The notes: generated by a model not told the origin, from the sequence alone. Positions 36,599 to 46,544 are shown, numbered from the stretch's first letter. The stretch: 64,000 nucleotides of DNA from an uncultured Cytophagales bacterium (GCA_913057175.1 CAJXNP010000013.1:62001-126000); one strand, 5' to 3'. Made by a program: numbers and translations.

Positions 36599-37879
36599 TT
36601 AGTCAGCTTTAGTTGTGAATAATGTTGGTGTGAATGTAAACATGGCCCATGCCCATGCATCATATTTTTTCGGATTAACCGAGTCTTTCAGGAACTCCAT
36701 GGAATCGGTGTAAAACATCTGGGAGTACCCAACCTTCAAGTTGACCGCTGGCGCGATGTTGAGATTGTAAACCAGGTCTAGTTCCGTTCCCAGGGTAGAT
36801 GAGTAATCAGCGCCACTTTCATCTACGCCTACGCTTGTTCCGGACATAAACTCATGCAAGTGGGCAATGAGTGCAGAATTTTCACCGGTTTTGATCTTGG
36901 TTTGTGCGTAGATATCTACCAATCCCTTGTTCTTGTGTCCATTTCCAACATAGAAGAAGTCCATGAATCCGTAAAACTTATGGTTGGTTCCATATAGTGG
37001 ATTGAAGGATTCATTCTTTTCCGTATCAGCTTTATCACCGGATAGATAATCTACACCAAGTGTAAGAGAGGTTGGCTTAGTTGCGAATAGTGTTACGTTT
37101 GCCGAGGCCAACAAACCGCTTAAATCCCTTCCGGCCGGATCTTTACCAAATTGATAGTACAATTCATATCCCAGTTTGACTCCGGTTAATTTCTTCGAAC
37201 CGAAAAGGCCAAGGGTTTGTGAAAAGTTGACGGAAGAATCAGCTGCCTGTACCCCGTTATTCAAGAGCAATAATGAAAGCGCTGAGCTATTCCAGTCTTT
37301 GTGGTACCACGCATACTGCATGGTTTTGTAATTGCCCACGCCGGAATAATACGTGCTGGCCAGCTTGGCATATTCCGGGGTATTGGCATCCTGGTTGAAA
37401 GCCGCTCCCATGTGCAGGCTGGAACTTTCACCGCTGTAAACATATTTTACCAAATCGTGAGACCGGCCTTGCTGCGCCCAGTCAAGATCGCCTAAAAAAC
37501 GCGCATTATCGTAATCCAAAGCCATTCGTCCGACGACGATTGAGTGCTTGGCATTGATTTTATAAGCCCCCCATGCTTCGTAAATATTGTCGAGCGATGG
37601 ATCAGTCTTATAAACCTGACCTACCGCTCCCCAGGTTCTGACGTCCTGCAGGGAAATATAAACATCAAATTTTTCTGACTGAAAGCCAGCGTTGAGACGT
37701 GTTCGTTGTTCAATAAAGAAAGCCGGATCCAGTGACTTCTCCAGTGGTTTTTTAAAACCATGTCTGAATTCGGCTCGTGGCCTTACATCTGCTGATAGGG
37801 TAAATTGAGCAGAAGCTTTTTCGACACCAATCAGTCCGATGATTAGCGCGACAAAAAGAGTTTTTAACCAATTGTTCAT
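36599..37879 (-). CDS. Alginate-export-type outer membrane porin
   Basis: Signal peptide; [17 protein letters not shown]...[31 protein letters not shown]; first gene of the nrt-like operon. Confidence 0.7.
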   Translation of the reverse strand: MNNWLKTLFVALIIGLIGVEKASAQFTLSADVRPRAEFRHGFKKPLEKSLDPAFFIEQRTRLNAGFQSEKFDVYISLQDVRTWGAVGQVYKTDPSLDNIYEAWGAYKINAKHSIVVGRMALDYDNARFLGDLDWAQQGRSHDLVKYVYSGESSSLHMGAAFNQDANTPEYAKLASTYYSGVGNYKTMQYAWYHKDWNSSALSLLLLNNGVQAADSSVNFSQTLGLFGSKKLTGVKLGYELYYQFGKDPAGRDLSGLLASANVTLFATKPTSLTLGVDYLSGDKADTEKNESFNPLYGTNHKFYGFMDFFYVGNGHKNKGLVDIYAQTKIKTGENSALIAHLHEFMSGTSVGVDESGADYSSTLGTELDLVYNLNIAPAVNLKVGYSQMFYTDSMEFLKDSVNPKKYDAWAWAMFTFTPTLFTTKAD

Positions 37880-37929
37880 TTGCGTAAGTATTAGGTTGTT
37901 AATAATTCTAAGTAGTGACTACGATTAAA

Positions 37930-38098
37930 TACGTAGTATATATACGTAAATATACTGAATTACTTAGAATAAAAGCAAGTAATTTACGTATAAATACGTA
38001 TAAATACGCAAAAAAATCAAGTAGTATGAATGGGTATTGTTGTTAAACTGTTGAAAGTCAGTTTATTATTGATTAATTGAAGGGTAAGTAATTACGTA
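37930..38098. promoter_or_regulatory. TACGTA motif cluster with NarL-like 7-2-7 palindromes upstream of the porin/nrt operon
   Basis: TACGTA at 37930, 37943, 37985, 37995, 38093 and TACGCA at 38005; TACGTAT-AA-ATACGTA at 37985-38000 and TACGTAT-AA-ATACGCA at 37995-38010. Confidence 0.7.
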
Positions 38099-38182
38099 GG
38101 TTTTAAAACAAATGGCTCAAATATGAACAAAGGATATCTCTATAGATTCAGGGTAGGTGTGTGAGTTTTCAGAGTTTGAGAA

Positions 38183-38836
38183 TCAAACCAAATTCTCCTT
38201 CATCGCCTTGTTTACCATGTCAATGGCATTGTTCACGCCCATTTTTTTCATGATGTTAAAGCGGTGCGTTTCGATGGTGCGAACACTTTTACCCAATGTC
38301 TCTGCGATTTGCTGATTTTTCTTACCATTGATGATCAGTCCCAGGATTTCAAGTTCCCTTTTGGTAAGACCATAATCATCGTGTTCTTCATGGGTTTTTG
38401 AGATCGGTCGGCTTTCCAATAACTGACTTGCCAATGCATTGGAAACTGCCCCACTAAAGTATTTGTTTCCGGTCATGACCTGGTGGATGGCTTTCAGGAA
38501 TTCCGGTTTTTCGGTGTCTTTCAATAAGTACCCGCTCGCACCGACCTGAAGAGATTGCAACACGTAATCATCCGAATCGTGCATCGAAAGGATTAATGCT
38601 TTGGTTTGAGGGCTGTATTCATGTAGCTTGGAGGTTGCCTCGATACCATTCATTTCAGGCATTCGAATATCAATGATAAGCAGGTCAGGGTTTAGCTTTT
38701 TGGAAAGCTCCAGGGCTTCTTTTCCATCATTGGCTTCGCCAATCACTTCCAGATCGCTTTCAGATTCAAGCATGGCCATAATTCCCTTCCTGACAAGGGC
38801 GTGGTCGTCAGCTAATAAAATCCTGATCTTATCCAT
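38183..38836 (-). CDS. NarL/FixJ-family response regulator
   Basis: 217 aa; IRILLADDHALVRKGI, LLIIDIRMPEMNGIEA, YLLKDTEKPEFLKAI, LuxR-type HTH LTKRELEILGLIINGKKNQQIAETLGKSVRTIETHRFNIMKKMGVNNAIDMV. Confidence 0.95.
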   Translation of the reverse strand: MDKIRILLADDHALVRKGIMAMLESESDLEVIGEANDGKEALELSKKLNPDLLIIDIRMPEMNGIEATSKLHEYSPQTKALILSMHDSDDYVLQSLQVGASGYLLKDTEKPEFLKAIHQVMTGNKYFSGAVSNALASQLLESRPISKTHEEHDDYGLTKRELEILGLIINGKKNQQIAETLGKSVRTIETHRFNIMKKMGVNNAIDMVNKAMKENLV

Positions 38837-40677
38837 TATGCATATTCATTTAGTGGTACAACTAAAGTTACTGTGGTTCCTTTTCCTGGCAACGAACTTA
38901 CTTCCAATTTTCCATTGATGTATTCCGTCCTTTCAAACATATTAAAAAAACCGTTACCGGATTCAGCCATAAAGTTAGGTTTTTCCAATAATTTTTCATC
39001 AAACCCGATTCCCGTATCTTTTATACAGATCATCAGGTTCTCATCACTGTGCTCCAACTCCACGGTGATGGTGTCTGAATGTGAATATTTCAAAGAGTTG
39101 TTAATTGCCTCTTGAATGATCCTGTAAATGTTATTCTCGATTTTGGAAGGAAGCCGTTCTGAAAAATCCGTTTTGTTCGTAAAAGTGATCTCCTTGTTCG
39201 TCAGCTTATTGATTTCCTTTACATAAACCGCCAGCCCGGCGCTGATGCCATAATCGCTTAGTACTGTTGGCTTCAAATTGAAAGTCACGCGTCGTACTTC
39301 TTTGATCACATCTTTGAGCAGGTTTTTAGCATCTTCCAGCTTATTTCGAGACTCCATATAATTCCCCATATCGATACTTTCTATCTGGAATTTTAGTGAG
39401 GTCAGCAATTGTCCAATTCCATCATGAATATCCATGGCGATTCGTTTTCGCTCTTCTTCCTGACCCTCCAGGATCAGTACTGAGCGGAATTTCTGATCCT
39501 TTATTTTTTTGTCAATCTCTACCCTGTCTTTTTGGTGCATCTGAATTTCCGCATGTTTTCTTCTGGTTAGATCCGAACCAACGACCATCATTTCTGTAAT
39601 TTCATGTTGGTTATTGAAGACCGGGGTAACAGTAATGTCCATCCAGATATCATGTTGATCACCTCCCTTGAATTTAATTTCCTTTCGCCAGGAAGATCCC
39701 TCTGAAACCGTATCAATCAACTCATCCATAACGTCCTCGCTGTTTTCTATCCCCGCAAAAAGATCGATAAAAGTTTTACCTATCTCTTTCTTTTTAAGTT
39801 GAGTAATGTCGAAATAAAAATCCGAGATGAATTTTAGGTTTCCGCCTCGGTCGGTTTTTGCAAGTAATTTAGGATTTTCAAGAGGTTGATTAACGGAGGA
39901 TAATTTTTCATAAGATTTTTCCAGGCTGGAATAAAGAACGCCGATTTCCTTGGTCATCTTCTGAGCATTTTTCTCTGAAATGATCAGCTTATTCAACGTT
40001 CTGTTGACACTTTGCGCGGTTGGTTTGAATATGTAAAATATCTCATAGAGAATGACGCAGAGAGAGATTACCAGGAGGATGTATTCGGTGATGCGGAGTT
40101 TTTTTACTTTCTGGCTTGCTTCCAGATCATATCGGAACACAATGGCGTCCATTGTTGTTAAGAAGCTGCCTTCATTTTCCAGGATAATATCGATGTGAGG
40201 GCTGATTTCTGATAGTCCGGCATTTGGGTCATCTTTCAGAATTTTAAGGAGGTTCTGACAACTGCCAATCATTCTATTGTAATAGTTGGCATTTTCCTGG
40301 AACATCGAACGAATAACTTTACTGTTTTTACCGGGTAAATTCAGCGTATCATTGCCGTAAAGCAATCCTTCCTGTGAGGTTTTCCACAGGTAAACAGTCT
40401 CTTCGAATTCCTCAACCAATTGCTCCCTTGTTTTCTTGGAATCCGGTTTTTCAAGTTGCAGGGAGATTTTTGATATTCGCTGGCTGAGCATCCTTTGGCG
40501 GCCTGCCACGTTGATGACCCGGGAATCATAAAACTGGTCCTTTAAAAAGTTTTGAATCAGTAATTGACCTACAATAATGATTGTGGCGATGGTGCTTAAA
40601 GCGACAATGTAAAGCGTTCCAAGGCGGGAAAAATCGCTTTTACCTCTGATATTAAAGTTGTCAAATTTGAAGGCCAA
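38836..40677 (-). CDS. NarX-like sensor histidine kinase (PilJ/NarX-type N-terminal sensor, PAS, HisKA_3/HATPase); start codon uncertain
   Basis: NVAGRQRMLSQRISKISLQLEKP sensor motif; RKRIAMDIHDGIGQLLTSLKFQIESI H-box; HATPase motifs; the ORF track start at 40752 lies inside a terminator hairpin, so an in-frame TTG at 40677 is used tentatively. Confidence 0.85.
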   Translation of the reverse strand: MAFKFDNFNIRGKSDFSRLGTLYIVALSTIATIIIVGQLLIQNFLKDQFYDSRVINVAGRQRMLSQRISKISLQLEKPDSKKTREQLVEEFEETVYLWKTSQEGLLYGNDTLNLPGKNSKVIRSMFQENANYYNRMIGSCQNLLKILKDDPNAGLSEISPHIDIILENEGSFLTTMDAIVFRYDLEASQKVKKLRITEYILLVISLCVILYEIFYIFKPTAQSVNRTLNKLIISEKNAQKMTKEIGVLYSSLEKSYEKLSSVNQPLENPKLLAKTDRGGNLKFISDFYFDITQLKKKEIGKTFIDLFAGIENSEDVMDELIDTVSEGSSWRKEIKFKGGDQHDIWMDITVTPVFNNQHEITEMMVVGSDLTRRKHAEIQMHQKDRVEIDKKIKDQKFRSVLILEGQEEERKRIAMDIHDGIGQLLTSLKFQIESIDMGNYMESRNKLEDAKNLLKDVIKEVRRVTFNLKPTVLSDYGISAGLAVYVKEINKLTNKEITFTNKTDFSERLPSKIENNIYRIIQEAINNSLKYSHSDTITVELEHSDENLMICIKDTGIGFDEKLLEKPNFMAESGNGFFNMFERTEYINGKLEVSSLPGKGTTVTLVVPLNEYA

Positions 40678-40724
40678 TACTTTGGTACTTAATTTTTTCG
40701 GTAAAAATACGTAATTGTACAAAT

Positions 40725-40747
40725 AAAAAAAGGCAGCTATTGCTGCC
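40725..40747 (-). terminator. Rho-independent terminator downstream of nirBD
   Basis: Minus strand GGCAGC-AATA-GCTGCC-TTTTTTT. Confidence 0.88.
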
Positions 40748-40776
40748 TTCAATGAAAGTACGGGTTTTCGAGTTAT

Positions 40777-41160
40777 TTATTTGGAAAAACCAATATAAAC
40801 GTATCCATCTTCGATTTTCACAGGAAAAGTCGCGATTTTATGCTCTTCTGCATTCAGACATTCTCCTGATTTCAATGAAAAGGTTCTTTTATGATAAGGG
40901 CATGCCACTTTAGGTTCTTCCCCCTGGGTTCCGATCATCCCCCTCGACAGGATCATCTGCATTTTGTGGGGGCAAAGATTCTGACATGCATACCATTCTT
41001 TTTTTCGGGTAAAATTAAATACTGCTATTTGCAGGTCTTTGTATTTGACGCAAGCTCCACCATTTTCTGGGAAATCTTCCACAGCGGCAGCTTTAAACCA
41101 TGTTTTGATATTACCAGCTTCCTCGACCATATGTTCTTTTAATGCAATTATTTCTTCCAT
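40777..41160 (-). CDS. nirD: Nitrite reductase small subunit (Rieske-type)
   Basis: 127 aa; WYACQNLCPHKMQMILSRGMIGTQGEEPKVACPYHKRTFSLKSGECL; next to nirB. Confidence 0.92.
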   Translation of the reverse strand: MEEIIALKEHMVEEAGNIKTWFKAAAVEDFPENGGACVKYKDLQIAVFNFTRKKEWYACQNLCPHKMQMILSRGMIGTQGEEPKVACPYHKRTFSLKSGECLNAEEHKIATFPVKIEDGYVYIGFSK

Positions 41161-41180
41161 TTTCTTCTAGGCTTTTAAGG

Positions 41181-43679
41181 TTATTTGTTCCAATCTACCG
41201 GAACCTTTTGTTCCCTTGAACTTTCAAATTTTAAAGCAGGATCTTGCTCATCGGAGTTGATGAAATGTTTGAATTTCTTTCTCAATTCCGGTGATTCCAC
41301 TACTTTTTTCCATTCGCATTCATATTTATCGATCAACAATTGCATGTCTTGCTCCAACTGTTCCCCGATTCCGAGACTGTCATGAACAACAACCTCTTTC
41401 AGGTAATCCAGCCCACCTTCTAACTTATTCAACCATGTTGCAGTTCTCTGCAAAGGCTCTGCTGTTTTGATGTAGTACATCAGGAATCTGTCGATGTATT
41501 TGACACAGGTTTCCTTGTCAATATCTGCAGCCAGCAGTTGCGCATGTTGAGGCCTGGCGCCACCGTTTCCACAGACGTAAAGGTTCCAGCCTTTTTCGGT
41601 AGCGATGATTCCGAAATCTTTGGATTGAGCTTCGGCGCATTCACGGATACAGCCTGAAACGGCGCTTTTTAGTTTATGAGGGGACCGAAGTCCTTTGTAA
41701 CGGTTTTCGATTTCCAAAGAAAAGGTGACAGAATCTTGGACTCCATACCGACACCAGGTCGATCCTACACAGCTTTTTACCGTTCTCAATGCTTTACCGT
41801 AGGCGTGACCACTTTCGAAACCTTCTGCAACAAGCTCTTCCCATATTTCCGGTAATTGCTCAACTCTTGCACCTAACAGGTCAATTCGTTGACCTCCTGT
41901 GATTTTCGTATACAGATCATATTTTTTGGCTATCCGACCGATGGCAATTAATTTATCCGGTGTAATTTCTCCACCGGGAATTCTTGGGATGACGGAATAG
42001 GTTCCACCACGTTGAATGTTGGCAAGAAACCGGTCGTTTGTATCCTGGATCGTATCCTGTTTCAGGATCATTTCATTCCAGATACTGGCAAACATCGATG
42101 CAGCAGCGGGCTTGCATATCTCACAACCATCACCTTTACCATGTTTGTCTAAAAGCTTATCGTAGCTTTGAATGTTATTGATTTTGATAAGGTCAAACAA
42201 CTCTTGCCTTGTGTAGTCAAAATGTTCGCATAAGGTCTTTTTTACAACCTTGCCCTGGGCTTCAAGTGTAAGTTTTAAGAGGTCTGCAACCAATGGAGTA
42301 CATCCTCCACAACCTGTGCAGGCTTTGGTGGATTTTTTTATTTGACCAATGTCGGTAATTTCTTCTTCAGTGATGCATTTCACTATGTCGCCTTTGCTGA
42401 TATTTTCACAGCTACAGATCTGGGCCTCATCAGGCAGGGATTCTACGCCTCCCAGTGCTCCGCCTTCTCCACCGCCTCGTGCTCCTAAAATAAGGTCTTC
42501 AGGGTTTGGAGGAAGAACCATGCTATTTTGTACCATCTGGAGGAGCATATTATACTCAGAGGCTTCGCCAACTAGAATTCCTCCCAACAGATTTTTGCCA
42601 TCTCTGGTAACGTTGATTCTTTTATAAATACCTTTAATCTTATCTTCAAGAACTATTGTATGTGATATTTCCGGATCAGTGAATGGGTCACCAAAACTCG
42701 CAACATCAACTCCGATCAATTTTAGTTTTGTTGACATGTCAAAACCAGTGAATTCCCTGGTTCCCTCGCCAGCGATCTGGTCGATGACAACTTCGGCCAT
42801 TTCATAACCTGGAGCAACTAGTCCATAGATCATATTATCGTGCAAGGCACATTCTCCTATGGCAAAAATGTCGTTTAGCGAGGTCTTCATGTAGTTGTCG
42901 ACCACAATCCCCCCTCTTGGACCAATTTCAATTCCTGATTTTTGTGCTACTTCATCCCGCGGCCGAATTCCCGCTGAAATCACAAGCATTTCAATATCCA
43001 GTTCAGAACCATCGGCATAAGAAAGAGCAGTGACTTTGCCATTACCTGCTATTTCAGAAGTATTCTTTTGGGTGTGAATTTTAATTCCAAGTGATTCCAG
43101 CTTTGATTTTAGTATCGAGGAACCAGCTTCGTCAAGCTGACGTGGCATCAACCTGGGAGCAAATTCAATGACATGTGTTTCCAATCCCATGTCGAGCAAG
43201 GCCTTGGCGGCTTCAAGTCCGAGTAAGCCGCCACCCATCACGGCAGCTTTCTTTATTTTTTCTCCATAATTGATGATGTCATTCAGGTCTTCAATGGTTC
43301 GATAAACAAATACCCCATCTTTATCTACTCCTGGAACAGGAGGAACGAATGGGCTTGAGCCAGTAGCCAGTATGAGCTTGTCATATGAATCTGTTGTTCC
43401 TTTGTGAGTTTGAATGGTCTTTTTTTCGGCATCAATTTCAGTCACCATTTCACCAGTCACCAATTTTATCTGGTTTTCCTGATACCAGGATGCCGGAGCC
43501 ATTAACAGGTCATCTGCGGTTGAGCCTGAAAAGTATTCACTAAGATGCACCCTGTCGTATGCTGGACGGGGTTCTTCGCCATAAACGACGATGTCGAATT
43601 TTCCGGGGCCAAATTTTGCGACAATCTTTTCGCAAAATTTATAGCCTACCATGCCATTACCTACGATTATTATTCTCAT
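41181..43679 (-). CDS. nirB: NAD(P)H nitrite reductase large subunit
   Basis: 832 aa; FAD/NAD domains, BFD-like CSCENISKGDIV...TKACTGCGGC, sirohaem domain SVIPRIPGGEI, VKSCVGSTWCRYGVQDS, KSAVSGCIRECAEAQSKDFGI. Confidence 0.96.
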   Translation of the reverse strand: MRIIIVGNGMVGYKFCEKIVAKFGPGKFDIVVYGEEPRPAYDRVHLSEYFSGSTADDLLMAPASWYQENQIKLVTGEMVTEIDAEKKTIQTHKGTTDSYDKLILATGSSPFVPPVPGVDKDGVFVYRTIEDLNDIINYGEKIKKAAVMGGGLLGLEAAKALLDMGLETHVIEFAPRLMPRQLDEAGSSILKSKLESLGIKIHTQKNTSEIAGNGKVTALSYADGSELDIEMLVISAGIRPRDEVAQKSGIEIGPRGGIVVDNYMKTSLNDIFAIGECALHDNMIYGLVAPGYEMAEVVIDQIAGEGTREFTGFDMSTKLKLIGVDVASFGDPFTDPEISHTIVLEDKIKGIYKRINVTRDGKNLLGGILVGEASEYNMLLQMVQNSMVLPPNPEDLILGARGGGEGGALGGVESLPDEAQICSCENISKGDIVKCITEEEITDIGQIKKSTKACTGCGGCTPLVADLLKLTLEAQGKVVKKTLCEHFDYTRQELFDLIKINNIQSYDKLLDKHGKGDGCEICKPAAASMFASIWNEMILKQDTIQDTNDRFLANIQRGGTYSVIPRIPGGEITPDKLIAIGRIAKKYDLYTKITGGQRIDLLGARVEQLPEIWEELVAEGFESGHAYGKALRTVKSCVGSTWCRYGVQDSVTFSLEIENRYKGLRSPHKLKSAVSGCIRECAEAQSKDFGIIATEKGWNLYVCGNGGARPQHAQLLAADIDKETCVKYIDRFLMYYIKTAEPLQRTATWLNKLEGGLDYLKEVVVHDSLGIGEQLEQDMQLLIDKYECEWKKVVESPELRKKFKHFINSDEQDPALKFESSREQKVPVDWNK

Positions 43680-43692
43680 CTATCCAAATATT

Positions 43693-43772
43693 TTAAGTAC
43701 TTATACTTAATAATGATTCAAAAATACGTAAGTAATTTCAATTGTCAAATAAAAAATACGTAAAAATACGTA
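43693..43772. promoter_or_regulatory. TACGTA / NarL-like 7-2-7 site in the nirB-porin divergent promoter region
   Basis: TACGTA at 43725, 43757, 43767; TACGTAA-AA-ATACGTA at 43757-43772; TTAAGTA-CTTA-TACTTAA palindrome at 43693-43710. Confidence 0.68.
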
Positions 43773-43859
43773 AATCAATTCTTGCAAATATCTGGTGATT
43801 GATCAAAAAGCTTTGTTTATATTACTCCATTGTTATTTTTGAAGACAGATCATCCGGCT

Positions 43860-45278
43860 ATGAAAGTAAATTTTATTGCAATACTTTTACTTGGTATTGT
43901 TATTCCGCACTTTTTGAATGCACAGATTGTTTATGAGGAAGCATCTTATGATAAATTTTTTATCGGGTCATATGGTAGGATAGGTGTTGATTGGAATTAT
44001 GAAAATAAAGGGTCTGTAGGCCGGCGCCTCAATTTAAACAACATGGGGAGCATTGGCGGCCGGATGGAGGAGCAGGACTATCTTGAATTGGCCACCGGAA
44101 TCAACTTCACCCCGAAGGTGAAATCTGATAGCATGAATGTGAGGGTTCAAACGAGGTTTTCTTTTTATTCAAGAAGCCTGAATTTGTTTGGCAACAGCAG
44201 TTCAACGGATTTGGGAGGGTTGACCTTTGCCATTCCGGAGCTATACATCGAAGCAAGAGGTGTAGGTAAAAAAGATCTGTTCAATGTTTGGGTGGGGTCC
44301 AGGCTATACCGTGGTCCTGATGTACACATTGCAGATTGTTTTTATTTTAATGACCATTCCGGGCAGGGTGCCGGTGTTGAATATAAAAATACGCGTCTTG
44401 CAGCGATAATGGTGTTTAACCTGGATACTACTGCGACCGTCCCGCCTTATTTTTACCTGAATATTAAAACGGGCACTCCTTCATTGGGACTAAGGCAAAG
44501 AAGTGTCCTCATTTTGGAGCAAGATCAAAAACTCAGTCCTAATCAAAAGCTCACTTATTTGCTTGAATACCACCGAATGGGTGATGCCAGTGAAGAGGAT
44601 ACAGTTACTATCTTAAATTATCCTTCTGACCACGGTTTTGTATTTGGATTGCGGCATCATATAGACCTGCCCAGGTTTATAGAGGGATCTTTCAATGACC
44701 TTGCTATAAGATATGGTAACGGCATTGCAAATGGCGGTGATGGAGGTGTAACCCGGACTTATCTCACCTTTGGGGCGCCAAATCTGGATACGCATGATTT
44801 CAGGGATGCGTATAGCTGGGCATTGGTTAATCAGTTTGTAATGAACCTGTCGAATAAATTTTCATTGCACGGATATCTGATTTATAATAAAAGTAAAGGA
44901 GCGGCAGAATCTGATGATATGGCTGAAACTTACTTTGGAAAAGAAGTTTTCAATAGAAAGGAGGATTTTACAGTAGGAACCAGAGGTGTGACCTATTTTT
45001 CTGATACATTCCATTTGTTGACAGAATTACATTATTCGCAAAGGAAAGATGGCACCCAGCCCTGGTACAGGATGACAAAAATTAGCCTGGCACCTACCTT
45101 ATCCGTTCTTGGGGAAAGAAATATTTGGGCAAGGCCTCATTTGAGATTTGTGTTTTCTCTTGCCAGGTATAATCAATATGCCAGTGATCAGCTTTATTCT
45201 CCTTACCTTGAATATGTCGGTAACGAAAGGTGGGGCTACTATTTAGGAATAAAAGGGGAGTATTGGATATGGCGTTAG
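43860..45278 (+). CDS. LamB-like carbohydrate-selective porin
   Basis: Signal peptide MKVNFIAILLLGIVIPHFLNAQ; FFIGSYGRIGVDWN, GRMEEQDYLELATGI, SRLYRGPDVHIADCFYFNDHSGQGAGVE; ends WGYYLGIKGEYWIWR. Confidence 0.72.
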   Translation: MKVNFIAILLLGIVIPHFLNAQIVYEEASYDKFFIGSYGRIGVDWNYENKGSVGRRLNLNNMGSIGGRMEEQDYLELATGINFTPKVKSDSMNVRVQTRFSFYSRSLNLFGNSSSTDLGGLTFAIPELYIEARGVGKKDLFNVWVGSRLYRGPDVHIADCFYFNDHSGQGAGVEYKNTRLAAIMVFNLDTTATVPPYFYLNIKTGTPSLGLRQRSVLILEQDQKLSPNQKLTYLLEYHRMGDASEEDTVTILNYPSDHGFVFGLRHHIDLPRFIEGSFNDLAIRYGNGIANGGDGGVTRTYLTFGAPNLDTHDFRDAYSWALVNQFVMNLSNKFSLHGYLIYNKSKGAAESDDMAETYFGKEVFNRKEDFTVGTRGVTYFSDTFHLLTELHYSQRKDGTQPWYRMTKISLAPTLSVLGERNIWARPHLRFVFSLARYNQYASDQLYSPYLEYVGNERWGYYLGIKGEYWIWR

Positions 45279-45284
45279 GGCTAA

Positions 45285-45428
45285 TCAGGAATGTTTGTCC
45301 TGATCACTCCACAACTCACCATATTTCTTTTTAAGCTCATGCACTATTTCATCGATGATATATTCTCTTTCAATGCGATGTTTTTGTGATAAGTATTCAA
45401 TTATCTTTTGAAGATCGGAATATGTCAT
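45285..45428 (-). CDS. Small hypothetical protein (47 aa)
   Basis: MTYSDLQKIIEYLSQKHRIEREYIIDEIVHELKKKYGELWSDQDKHS; the longer 117 aa ORF overlaps the SDR gene out of frame, so only the C-terminal part looks real. Confidence 0.4.
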   Translation of the reverse strand: MTYSDLQKIIEYLSQKHRIEREYIIDEIVHELKKKYGELWSDQDKHS

Positions 45429-45474
45429 GTTCTTATTTATTCTAGAATAAACTTTAATTTTCAAATTGTAGCGA

Positions 45475-46509
45475 TCAAAGAATTTGTGATAATTTGTATT
45501 CCATGAAACTTTCATCAATTTTTTTCCAGACATCATCGGAATACTCCCATAGTTTAGCCCCTTCCTTTTCATCATAAACTTTTGGGTCCATCTTTTTATG
45601 ATTAAACATGTGCATGTACTCGTTGGTCTTTCCCTCAAATTCAGATGAACTTGCCATGTACGTAACAGGTGTAGCGGCCTTATATGCAGAAGGAAAGAAT
45701 ACTTTGAAAATAAATTTAAGGATTGACCTTAGTATAAACGGTGCATCCCTCGCAATATTCGAATTTACTGGTCCAGGACAGAGGACATTCACAGAAACAT
45801 CCATTTTACCGTTCTTATTTAATCTTTTTGAAAGTGCTGTAGCAAATGTATTCATGACGAGCTTGAAGTAGCTGTAATTATTGATGGCTTTTTGCACACC
45901 ATAATCTTTATAAATTCCAAATTCTTCGTAATCAATTCCGGAAGCGCCCTGGTGACTGTCTGAAGAAATGTAGATAATGCGAGGAATACTTTTTTGTCCG
46001 TTTTTATGATTATAAAAGTCATTGGGAATGATTCCTTCTTTGAGCATTAAATTGATGTAAATAAATTTTGAAAGATAGTTCACCATGAACATTTCTTCCA
46101 TTCCGCTTTGAGTTTTTCGTGCCTTAGGAGGGGCAATGCCAGCATTGGCCACTAAAACATCAATTTTAACTTTTCTGTTTTTTAATTCATCAATAAACTG
46201 ATGAATAGAATTGAGATCAGTCAAATCCAACCTGATCATTTCTACTTTTGATGACCCGGTGAGATCCATTACCTTATTTCCTGCTTCAGGAATTCCGCTT
46301 CTGCAGGCCATGATCACATTTGCCCCTCTTTCAGCAAATTGGGTAGCAATGCCAAATCCAAGACCGGAATTAGCACCTGTAATTAAACATGTTTTTCCTT
46401 CCAGAGTATCTTCGCTTTTTAAATGATTTTTCAGGTCTTGCTTTCTGAAAATGTCCAAAAGTCCTGTTAGTGCTGCTTCTACAGGGTTATTAAATCTACC
46501 GTGAGACAT
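45475..46509 (-). CDS. Short-chain dehydrogenase/reductase
   Basis: 344 aa; GKTCLITGANSGLGFGIATQFAERGANVIMACR, DVLVANAGIAPP, RIIYISSDSHQG...YSYFKLVMNTFATALS. Confidence 0.9.
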   Translation of the reverse strand: MSHGRFNNPVEAALTGLLDIFRKQDLKNHLKSEDTLEGKTCLITGANSGLGFGIATQFAERGANVIMACRSGIPEAGNKVMDLTGSSKVEMIRLDLTDLNSIHQFIDELKNRKVKIDVLVANAGIAPPKARKTQSGMEEMFMVNYLSKFIYINLMLKEGIIPNDFYNHKNGQKSIPRIIYISSDSHQGASGIDYEEFGIYKDYGVQKAINNYSYFKLVMNTFATALSKRLNKNGKMDVSVNVLCPGPVNSNIARDAPFILRSILKFIFKVFFPSAYKAATPVTYMASSSEFEGKTNEYMHMFNHKKMDPKVYDEKEGAKLWEYSDDVWKKIDESFMEYKLSQIL

Positions 46510-46544
46510 AAAAATTAACTTTATAAATGATCCGAAATAAAAAT

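Noticed and set aside
45429-45638. N-terminal extension of ORF 45285-45638
   Set aside because: Overlaps the SDR gene out of frame with atypical composition (MRERPTSTCTCLIIKRWTQKF); only the 47 aa C-terminal part might be real.
45659-45664. Additional TACGTA hexamer
   Set aside because: Isolated, lies inside the SDR coding sequence, lacks the 10 bp-phased partner; not counted toward the NarL-like regulon.
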